Shown here: positions 42,112 through 48,708 of the stretch, piece by piece
Position numbering within the stretch: the first letter of the stretch is position 1
Layout of the letters: each line of letters opens with the position of its first letter
NCBI GenBank assembly: GCA_002374095.1
Contig: DFKY01000021.1
Coordinates: 67,775-116,482, forward strand
Source: Lachnospiraceae bacterium UBA3633
Lineage (GTDB): Bacteria > Bacillota > Clostridia > Lachnospirales > Lachnospiraceae
Reading direction: 5' to 3'
DNA: 48,708 bases
Translations under genes and position numbers: made by a program
Notes under the pieces: generated by a model
What the model was told of the DNA's origin: nothing
Databases searched by the model: none
The model's input: only the letters and a program-made list of their open reading frames with translations

Positions 42112-44223
42112 ATGAGTATTAAAATTGCTCTTGCTGGAAATCCTAATTGTGGGAAAACAACACTTTTTAATGAACTCACAGGCTCAAATCAGTATGTAGG
42201 AAACTGGCCTGGTGTTACTGTAGAAAAAAAAGAAGGTAGACTTAAAGGCAATAAAGATGTGATTATACAAGATTTACCAGGTATATATTCACTTTCGCCA
42301 TATACTTTGGAAGAAGTTGTATCAAGAAATTATCTCGTAAATGAGAAACCAGATGTAATACTCAATATTGTTGATGGAACTAATATAGAGAGAAACTTAT
42401 ACCTTACTACGCAAGTTTTAGAAATTGGCATACCTGTGGTTGTAGCAATCAACATGATAGATGTAGTCAATAAAAATGGAGATGTGATTGATACAGATAG
42501 ACTCTCAAAAGAGCTTGGTTGCAAAGTGATGACTATGTCAGCGCTTAAAGATGAAGGCGTAGATGAAGTGGTTGGTGAATGTATAAAAGCAGCCAAAGAC
42601 AAAATGACGGAGTTTAAGCAACATGTATTTACTGGATCTGTAGAACATGCCATAGCACATATTGAAGAATCTATAGAAAATAAGACTCGTGAGAATGGCA
42701 TCAGATGGTATGCTATAAAAATATTTGAGAGAGACAAGGAAGCATATGAGAGCCTTAAGATTGACGAAGATACTCTCAAACACTTGGAAGAGCATATAAA
42801 AGACTGCGAGAAAGAGATGGATGATGATGCTGAAAGTATTATAACTAATCAGAGATATGAATATATACAAGATTTAGTTTCTAAGACAGTAAGAAAGAAA
42901 AAAGATAAAAACGCCCTTACTACATCTGATAAGATAGATAAAGTGCTTACTAATCGTATATTTGCACTTCCACTTTTCGCTATAATTATGTTTGTGGTAT
43001 ATACTATAGCAATGGGTCCACTTGGTACATTTTTGACTGATTGGACAAATGATGTATTATTTGGTGAGATAGTACCAGGTGCGGTTGAAAGTTTTCTAAC
43101 GAGTATCAATACATCTGATGTGGTCAATAGCCTTGTGATAGATGGCATTGTTGGCGGCGTGGGGACTGTGCTTGGATTTGTGCCACAAATTGCGATTTTA
43201 TTTTTGCTACTTTCTATACTTGAAGATAGTGGATACATGGCAAGAGTGGCATTTATATTTGATAGGATTTTTAGAAAGTTTGGACTTTCTGGTAAATCAT
43301 TTATACCTATGGTTATAGGCACAGGTTGTGGTGTCCCTGCAATTATGGCTGCAAGAACTATAGAAGAAGAAAAAGATAGGCGTATGACTATAATGCTTGC
43401 AACTTTTGTACCATGTGCAGCCAAGATGGAGATAGTACTTGTGATGGTAAGTGCATTTTTTGGTGGGAATGGCTTGATAGCTACACTTATGTATTTTGTG
43501 GGTATAGCTATTGTTGTAGTTTCAGGCATCATACTTAAAAAGATGAATTATTTTTCTGGTGACCCTGCACCATTTGTTATGGAATTACCTGCATATCATC
43601 TTCCTTCAATTAAAAATGTATTTATACACACTTGGGAGAGAGTGAAAGGCTTTATGATAAAAGCTGGAACTATAATTTTTGCAGCTTGTATAGTTTTGTG
43701 GTTCCTTATGAATTTCAATTTCAAATTAGAACTTGTAGATCTTGAAGAAAGTATACTTAAGAGCATTGGTGAAGTTCTAGCATTTATATTTGTGCCACTT
43801 GGATTTGGCAATTGGCAAGGTGCAGTGGCGTCTGTCTCTGCAGAGATTGCAAAAGAGCAAGCTACAGCAACTCTTGGTATGCTTGCACATGCAGTGTCAG
43901 AAGAGGAAGAAGATGTCGTTTTGGCCATTCAAAATCTATTTAATAATAATGTCTGGGCTGGAGCAAGCTTTATGCTTTTCAATATATTCAATGCACCATG
44001 CCTTGTGGCCATTGCTACTGCGTTTAGAGAGCAAGGTTCAACTAAATGGGGACTTATAACATTTGCCTTCCAGATGCTTGTCGGATATGCGCTTGCACTC
44101 TGCGTATACAACTTTGGTATGCTTATGAGTAGCGGTGTATTTTCAGTATGGACATTTGTAGCGATAATAATTACACTCTTTGTCCTCATCATGTTATTTA
44201 AGCCTGTAAAAAAGAATAACTAA
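42112..44223 (+). CDS. feoB: Ferrous iron transporter FeoB
   Basis: A 703-residue iron permease. The N-terminal G domain has G1 GNPNCGKTT at 9-17, G3 DLPGIYSL near 55-62 and G4 NMID; a helical GDI-like region follows. The membrane part has gate motifs VPAIMAARTIEE and a C-terminal second gate. AGGAGG precedes the ATG. It is the last gene of the feo operon and is followed by a terminator. Confidence 0.96.
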   Translation: MSIKIALAGNPNCGKTTLFNELTGSNQYVGNWPGVTVEKKEGRLKGNKDVIIQDLPGIYSLSPYTLEEVVSRNYLVNEKPDVILNIVDGTNIERNLYLTTQVLEIGIPVVVAINMIDVVNKNGDVIDTDRLSKELGCKVMTMSALKDEGVDEVVGECIKAAKDKMTEFKQHVFTGSVEHAIAHIEESIENKTRENGIRWYAIKIFERDKEAYESLKIDEDTLKHLEEHIKDCEKEMDDDAESIITNQRYEYIQDLVSKTVRKKKDKNALTTSDKIDKVLTNRIFALPLFAIIMFVVYTIAMGPLGTFLTDWTNDVLFGEIVPGAVESFLTSINTSDVVNSLVIDGIVGGVGTVLGFVPQIAILFLLLSILEDSGYMARVAFIFDRIFRKFGLSGKSFIPMVIGTGCGVPAIMAARTIEEEKDRRMTIMLATFVPCAAKMEIVLVMVSAFFGGNGLIATLMYFVGIAIVVVSGIILKKMNYFSGDPAPFVMELPAYHLPSIKNVFIHTWERVKGFMIKAGTIIFAACIVLWFLMNFNFKLELVDLEESILKSIGEVLAFIFVPLGFGNWQGAVASVSAEIAKEQATATLGMLAHAVSEEEEDVVLAIQNLFNNNVWAGASFMLFNIFNAPCLVAIATAFREQGSTKWGLITFAFQMLVGYALALCVYNFGMLMSSGVFSVWTFVAIIITLFVLIMLFKPVKKNN

Positions 44224-44249
44224 ATTGCGACTCCTTAATTGATATAGCG

Positions 44250-44287
44250 AAATAAGGCCTACTGGATCATGGCCTTATTTTTTTATA
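44250..44287 (+). terminator. Terminator after feoB
   Basis: AAATAAGGCC / GGCCTTATTT stem (44250-44259 with 44271-44280) and T-run. Confidence 0.9.
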
Positions 44288-44293
44288 AAAATA

Positions 44294-44344
44294 TTGACAC
44301 GGTGTCAGAATTATGATAGTATATAAACGCTGACATCGTGTCAG
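44294..44344 (+). promoter_or_regulatory. tetR promoter with two palindromic operators
   Basis: TTGACA at 44294-44299 and TAGTAT at 44317-44322, 17-nt spacing. TGACACGGTGTCA (44295-44307) overlaps the -35 and CTGACATCGTGTCAG (44330-44344) lies just after the start. The two sites share a GACA...TGTC core and fit self-repression by the next gene. Confidence 0.75.
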
Positions 44345-44365
44345 TTTTTTGTGAAAGGATAAGAT

Positions 44366-44995
44366 ATGCTAAAAGAAAAGATAAAAAAAGAATCTGACAT
44401 ACATATCGCGCGGATTAGAGAGATAGTTGACGCATGCGAAAAGCTTTATAAGACGATGAGTTTTAAAGATATAACCATAAAAGATATAGCAAGCAAGACA
44501 TCATTTACAAGAGCATCAATATATAATTATTTTGAGACGAAAGAAGAGATATTTCTTGCTCTTTATGAAAGAGAGTATTTTAAGTGGAATGAAGATCTCG
44601 AAAAGATTTTGGGTTACGATAAAAAATTGACTAAAAAGATTGTTGCAGATAAGATTGGTAAGACTTTAAGTAAAAGGATAGAGCTTTTAAAACTTATGGC
44701 TATGAATAATTATGATATGGAAGCCAATAGTAGACTTGAATGCCTTACAAATTTTAAAGTCGCATATCTTACAAGTATCTACACATTTCAAGATATATTA
44801 AAAAAGTATAATGATAAGTATACAAAAAAAGACCTTGATGAGCTTACTTATCTATTTTTCCCTTTTATTTATGCGCTTTATCCTTATACTCATGTGACCA
44901 GCAAACAAAAGAAAGCTATGGATAATGCAGGACATAAGTGGCAAGGCAATACTGTATATGATCTTACATATAAGTTTTTAATAAAAATATTATGA
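44366..44995 (+). CDS. TetR-family transcriptional regulator
   Basis: A 209-residue repressor. The N-terminal helix-turn-helix reads FKDITIKDIASKTSFTRASIYNYFETKEEIFLALYERE; the C-terminal ligand domain is divergent. GAAAGGAT precedes the ATG. Palindromes in its own promoter suggest autoregulation, and it probably controls the redox cluster downstream. The ligand is unknown. Confidence 0.88.
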   Translation: MLKEKIKKESDIHIARIREIVDACEKLYKTMSFKDITIKDIASKTSFTRASIYNYFETKEEIFLALYEREYFKWNEDLEKILGYDKKLTKKIVADKIGKTLSKRIELLKLMAMNNYDMEANSRLECLTNFKVAYLTSIYTFQDILKKYNDKYTKKDLDELTYLFFPFIYALYPYTHVTSKQKKAMDNAGHKWQGNTVYDLTYKFLIKIL

Positions 44996-45022
44996 TTTCA
45001 TTATTAGGTTATGGAGGTGAAA

Positions 45023-45577
45023 ATGAAAAGAATAATTTCAATTTTTAGTATTTTAGTACTAATTATGTCAGCATTTGGATGTAGCAATGTATCAAGTGAT
45101 ACGTTTGCAGCAATCAATAATAATTCGGAGGTAAAAACAATGAACGAAAACATTGAAAAAAATGTGAGTGGCTTAAATACATCAAAGCCAAAAGTGTATT
45201 TTACAAAGAACATAACATCTGATTCGCTTATAAAAATCTACGAGGCTCTTTCGTGGAAGCCTGAAGGCAAGGTCGGGGTAAAGATATCTACTGGAGAACC
45301 ACCAAGAAGTAATTACTTAAGGGCAGATTTGATTGGTGGATTGGTTAAAAAAGTTAATGGCACTATCATAGAGTGCAACACTGCATATGGTGGACAAAGA
45401 GCAAGCACAGCTCTTCATATGCAAGTAGCAAAAGATCATGGCTATACAGATATTGCTGATGTGGACATAATGGATGCTGAAGGTGATTTAGAGATACCAG
45501 TTACTGGAGGAAAAAGGCTCACAAAACTAATTACAGGCTCACACATTAAAAATTATGATAGTAATTTGATATTGTAA
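45023..45577 (+). pseudogene. Truncated DUF362 lipoprotein
   Basis: A 184-residue reading frame with a lipoprotein signal (cysteine in SAFGCSN) and only the N-terminal part of DUF362: KPKVYFTKNI, KVGVKISTGEPPRSNYLR, ADLIGGLVKKVNGTIIECNTAYGG. It stops after GSHIKNYDSNLIL, just where family members normally continue with the LSHFKGH...GGFGGALKN core. It is therefore probably a remnant, though a stable short form cannot be excluded. I chose ATG 45023, preceded by GGAGGTGA. Confidence 0.65.
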
Positions 45578-45587
45578 GGAGAAAAAT

Positions 45588-45683
45588 ATGAGTAAAAAAA
45601 ATATAGGAGCAACTTTGGCATTGTATCCTTGCCCTACGATTGTTGTAGGCGACAAAGTTGGCAATTGTGGGAGGATGAACTAA
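45588..45683 (+). pseudogene. Remnant of a flavin reductase-like protein
   Basis: A 31-residue frame with a good ribosome site (AAGGAG). Its start, MSKKNIGATLALYPCPTIVVG, matches the beginning of flavin-reductase-like FMN-binding split-barrel proteins; the rest is lost after GDKV. An internal deletion probably joined it to the next gene, whose ATG lies 1 bp after this stop. Confidence 0.5.
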
Positions 45684-45684
45684 C

Positions 45685-46419
45685 ATGGAGAAAATTACTC
45701 AGACTGCAGGTAGAGACCAGCTTGGTAGTTTTGCAAAAAACTTTGCACATTTTAATGATGATATACTTTTTGGTGAGAATTGGAATGGCGGTGATATTGA
45801 TTTAAAAACAAGATGCATCATAACAATAGTGTCACTCATATCACAAGGCATTGTAGATTCTTCTCTTAAATATCATTTGCAAAATGCAAAAAAACATGGT
45901 GTAAAAAAATCTGAAATTGCAAGTATTATTACACACAATGCTTTTTATGCTGGTTGGCCTAAAGCATGGGCTGCATTTAATTTAGCAAAAGAAGTGTGGA
46001 ATGAAAATCTAAGTGATGCTGACTCTTCAAAAATGAGTCATGAAGATAGCATGCTATATCCTATAGGTGATGAAAACCCATATGGCAAATATTTCGTAGG
46101 GAAAAGTTACTTATATCCTATATGCAAAGAGCAGGTAAGTATGTACAATGTAACTTTTGAACCAGGATGTAGAAACAATTGACATATACATCATGCAAAA
46201 TCAGGTGGCGGTCAGATACTTATGTGCATAGCTGGATATGGATATTATCAGGAATTTGGAAAAGAAAAAAGAGAGTTAAAACCAGGCGATATAGTTAATA
46301 TACCTGTAGATGTAAAGCATTGGCATGGAGCAAGACCAGATAGTTGGTTTTCACATATATCTATAGAAGTACCAGGAGTTGAAGGAAGTACTGAGTGGCT
46401 TGAACCTGTGGATTATTAG
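45685..46419 (+). pseudogene. Carboxymuconolactone decarboxylase-cupin protein with in-frame TGA
   Basis: One frame of 244 codons would encode an N-terminal carboxymuconolactone decarboxylase-type domain (RCIITIVSLISQGIVD, HNAFYAGWPKAWAAFNLAKEVW) and a C-terminal cupin (HIHHAKSGGGQILMC, LKPGDIVNIPVDVKHWHGA). A TGA at 46180-46182 splits it after CRNN, exactly where cupins of this family usually have Trp; TGG to TGA is one base change. The downstream half stays open and conserved in the same frame, so the change looks recent, or is read through. Ribosome site GGGAGGA. Confidence 0.75.
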
Positions 46420-46449
46420 TTTATTATTAAAAAGATTGGAGAGATAGTG

Positions 46450-47211
46450 ATGAAGAGTATTAAATTATTGATAATTGGATTATTGGCAACATATGCATTA
46501 TTTTTAAATGCATGTACAAACTCAAGTAGTGCTACGGTACAGACTGATAGTAGTACTGAAGTGTATGTAGAAAGTGTTGAAGAGACAAGTGTAGAAGAGA
46601 CAAGCACTGAAAAGATTGATGAGCAAGATGTGAATATCGAAGAATCGGAGGCAAAAGATAGCAATATGGAAGAAAGTAATGTTCAAAATGAAAATATGGA
46701 AGAGACAAATGCTTCTGAAGAAGGTGGTCAAGAAGGAAGTAATATTTTAGTAGCGTATTTTTCTGCTACTGGCACAACAAAAAGAGTGGCAGAAAAAATT
46801 GCAGAGTTAGAGGCTTCTGATATATATGAGATAGTACCGAAAGTTTTATATAGTGAAGCCGATTTAAATTGGAATGATAGTAATAGTAGGAGTACAAAAG
46901 AAATGGATGATCCAAGTGTACGTCCTGAGATAGGAAGTCCTGATATAGATTTAACAAAATATTCTATAATCTATCTTGGTTATCCTATATGGTGGGGTGA
47001 TGCACCAAGAATTATGAGTACATTTGTAGAAAAGTATAATTTTGCTGGTAAAAAAGTAATACCATTTTGCACATCTGGTGGAAGTGGTATAGGTAGAAGT
47101 GGTTCTAATCTTGCAAGTCTTGCAGGAAGCGGAGATTTTGCGAGAGGAGAAAGATTGAATAGCAGTGCAGACACAAGTAGCATACAAAGTTTTATAGATA
47201 GCAATAGATAA
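46450..47211 (+). CDS. Flavodoxin-domain lipoprotein
   Basis: A 253-residue exported lipoprotein. The signal peptide ends in lipobox LNAC (near residue 21). A Ser/Thr/Glu/Asn-rich linker spans about 25-95. A flavodoxin fold follows: FMN phosphate loop FSATGTTKRVAE, YLGYPIWWGDAPRIM and FCTSGGSGIGRSGSNL. Extracytoplasmic flavodoxins of this kind are thought to pass electrons at the cell surface. I chose ATG 46450 (GGAGAG 5 nt upstream) over GTG 46447. Confidence 0.85.
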   Translation: MKSIKLLIIGLLATYALFLNACTNSSSATVQTDSSTEVYVESVEETSVEETSTEKIDEQDVNIEESEAKDSNMEESNVQNENMEETNASEEGGQEGSNILVAYFSATGTTKRVAEKIAELEASDIYEIVPKVLYSEADLNWNDSNSRSTKEMDDPSVRPEIGSPDIDLTKYSIIYLGYPIWWGDAPRIMSTFVEKYNFAGKKVIPFCTSGGSGIGRSGSNLASLAGSGDFARGERLNSSADTSSIQSFIDSNR

Positions 47212-47234
47212 TTAGAAGCAAACTGATATTGGTG

Positions 47235-47894
47235 ATGAAAGATCATGTAAATGAGATAAAAAGAATAGTTGATATGTCTATGACGATAGCACTTATGTTT
47301 CTTATGGCATATCAAGTGACTGGTGAAGCTGCGCATGAGTGGATAGGCATTACCATGGTTTTGCTTGTCATTATTCATCAGTATTTAAATAAAAGATGGT
47401 ATAGTGCATTACTATCTGGTAGCTACAATTCTTATAGAGTTTTTGCCACAATAATAAATATATTATTGCTTATATCTTTTGCACTTACTGCACTTTCTGG
47501 GATGTCAATGAGCAATCATGCAGTGCCATTCTTATATAATATGATTAATGTCAATAATGCGAGGATTATGCATCTAGCATTTTCATATTGGTCATTTGTA
47601 CTTATGGGGATGCACCTTGGACTACATATAAGTGCTATGACGGCAAAGATACCAGTAGCTGTTAAAAGAGTACTTAGCATTATTGTAATATTGATAGCAG
47701 GATATGGGCTGTACTTATTTATTAAAAGTGGAATACTTGATTATATAACTTTTAAATCTCATTTTGCATTTTTAGATTACGAAAAAGCAGCACCTTTAGT
47801 TTTTATAGATAATGTATCAATGCTTATATTCTTTGCATTTTTGGGGCATCATTTTGCAGAGATATTACGAAAGATAAAACCTAAGAAAGCATAG
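47235..47894 (+). CDS. Membrane protein, DUF4405-like
   Basis: A 219-residue integral membrane protein with about five hydrophobic helices and histidines in HQYLNKRW, MHLAFSYW, MGMHLGLH and LGHHFAE, a pattern like cytochrome-b-type DUF4405 proteins that may bind heme. Next to a surface flavodoxin, a transmembrane electron-transfer role is plausible but inferred. ATG 47235 is chosen over TTG 47229; the ribosome site is poor. Confidence 0.72.
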   Translation: MKDHVNEIKRIVDMSMTIALMFLMAYQVTGEAAHEWIGITMVLLVIIHQYLNKRWYSALLSGSYNSYRVFATIINILLLISFALTALSGMSMSNHAVPFLYNMINVNNARIMHLAFSYWSFVLMGMHLGLHISAMTAKIPVAVKRVLSIIVILIAGYGLYLFIKSGILDYITFKSHFAFLDYEKAAPLVFIDNVSMLIFFAFLGHHFAEILRKIKPKKA

Positions 47895-48012
47895 CTAACT
47901 AATGAAAATATTGATGTAGAAATTAGTGTAGTTGAATAAATATATTAGAAATAAATAGGAAGTTTTGATAAAATAAAAAGTACATAGTTATAGAATTTAC
48001 GGAGGAATCAAA

Positions 48013-48573
48013 ATGAATAAAAAAACAAAAGATCTGACACTTTCAGCATTATTTATTGCACTTGGACTAGTGCTACCTTTATTGACTTTACAACTAAAAC
48101 AGCTTGGCAACGCTTTTTTACCTATGCATGTGCCAGTATTATTATGTGGATATATTGTTGGACCAGCTTATGGACTTATAGTTGGTCTCATACTTCCAAT
48201 CTTAAGACATTTTACTTTTGGTATGCCAGTGCTCTATCCAACTGCAATATCTATGGCGTTTGAACTTGCCACATATGGTTTTGTTGCAGGGTACCTCTAT
48301 AGGATATCAAGATGGAAGTGTATAATAGCTTTATATGAATCACTTATTCTTGCTATGATTATAGGAAGGGTAGTGTGGGGAATAGTACAGGTTATATTAC
48401 TTGGTGTTGGTGGGCAGGCATTTACTTGGCAGATGTTTGTAGGCAGCGCTTTTTTAAATGCAATTCCTGGGATTGTATTTCAACTTATATTTATACCATC
48501 AATTATGCTTGCACTACATCGGACAGGGCTTGTGAAGTTTCATAGATATAAGGTTGAGACATCAAATGCATAG
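48013..48573 (+). CDS. ECF transporter substrate-binding (S) component
   Basis: A 186-residue membrane protein with about six helices. The start LTLSALFIALGLVLPLL, HVPVLLCGYIVGPAYGLIVGLILPI and GFVAGYLYR match ECF-type S components, which bind a vitamin or metal and share a common energising module. The substrate is not clear. ACGGAGG precedes the ATG. The 118-bp upstream gap shows no convincing riboswitch. Confidence 0.8.
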   Translation: MNKKTKDLTLSALFIALGLVLPLLTLQLKQLGNAFLPMHVPVLLCGYIVGPAYGLIVGLILPILRHFTFGMPVLYPTAISMAFELATYGFVAGYLYRISRWKCIIALYESLILAMIIGRVVWGIVQVILLGVGGQAFTWQMFVGSAFLNAIPGIVFQLIFIPSIMLALHRTGLVKFHRYKVETSNA

Positions 48574-48602
48574 TTGCACATGAATAAATATATTAATGCA
48601 TA

Positions 48603-48708
48603 AGTAGCAGGTATAAAAACCTGCTATTTTTGTGCAAAATTCGTAGTTTTTATACCCCCCCCTATGAAATTGCCAAAAACCCTCTATCTTTTTAGATGGC
48701 TTGGAGGT
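48603..48708 (+). repeat. Conserved intergenic element, copy 3 (cut by window end)
   Basis: Hairpin TAGCAGGT / ACCTGCTA with T-run, then AAAATTCGTAGTTTT, a C8 tract followed by TATGAAATTGCC, AACCCTCTATC and GCTTGGAGGT. It follows the S-component gene. By analogy with copies 1 and 2, a secreted paralog would start about 35-50 bp past the window edge. Confidence 0.85.

Noticed and set aside
42849..43532. Long antisense frame inside feoB (227 codons).
   Set aside because: It lies opposite a well-conserved gene, has low-complexity Ser/Ile/Pro composition and no ribosome site. The same applies to 8433-9017 opposite the BspA-like gene.
46180..46182. The in-frame TGA could encode selenocysteine, given the selenium-related genes nearby.
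   Set aside because: The position is usually Trp, not Cys. No convincing SECIS hairpin follows, and other genes here use TGA only as a stop. A nonsense change fits better.

Overview
The window looks like chromosomal DNA from a low-GC Firmicute of the class Clostridia, most likely a Lachnospiraceae relative. The signs are AT-rich codon use, AGGAGG-type ribosome sites, TTGACA/TATAAT promoters, an L13 leader RNA, tRNA genes without encoded CCA, lysine-rich proteins, and gene sets such as recD2-comFC-rlmH, rny and feoAAB. I infer this from gene content and have made no database comparison.

Layout. 1-26 is the 3' end of a tRNA. 116-7479 is a same-strand housekeeping run: cca, a phosphohexomutase, an MreB/Mbl-type actin, recD2, comFC and rlmH. 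7504-8961 encodes an anchored BspA-like surface protein. 8977-11711 holds an Lrp-type regulator, an aminotransferase, and metQ behind a methionine-rich leader peptide and terminator. 11888-16488 is a selenium-dependent molybdenum hydroxylase maturation cluster: a kinase-like protein, a YqeC-MocA fusion, yqeB, xdhC, a ModE-type regulator and a DUF3343 protein. At 16489-20736 this is interrupted by an island carrying two secreted paralogs, a conserved intergenic element and a 466-bp insertion. Moco genes resume at 20964-22568 (moaB, tdk, moaC). 22578-26054 is the aspartate-family pathway (hom, lysC, asd), followed by a class A PBP and an unusual lipoprotein M16C peptidase. 32000-32919 has an anti-sigma kinase/STAS pair and tRNA-Thr and tRNA-CAT genes. 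33005-34806 encodes two secreted SGNH-like proteins. 34917-38550 has rny, an orphan ABC-type lipoprotein, and rplM-rpsI behind an L13 leader. 38599-44223 is a metal block: a copper ATPase, a divergent DtxR-family repressor and the feo operon with candidate operators. 44366-47894 is a TetR-led redox cluster with several decayed genes. 48013-48573 is an ECF S component, and the window ends inside a third copy of the conserved intergenic element.

Two signals stand out. The first is a candidate ribosome-mediated attenuator for methionine uptake at 10647-10844: a strong promoter, a 25-residue peptide with five Met codons in seven, an 11-nt segment complementary to the terminator loop, then the terminator and metQ. 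The second is a roughly 105-bp element present three times, twice directly upstream of secreted paralogs with nearly identical 5' ends and divergent bodies. It carries a C-tract of 5, 5 or 8 bases next to a -10-like hexamer, which suggests an expression or recombination cassette.
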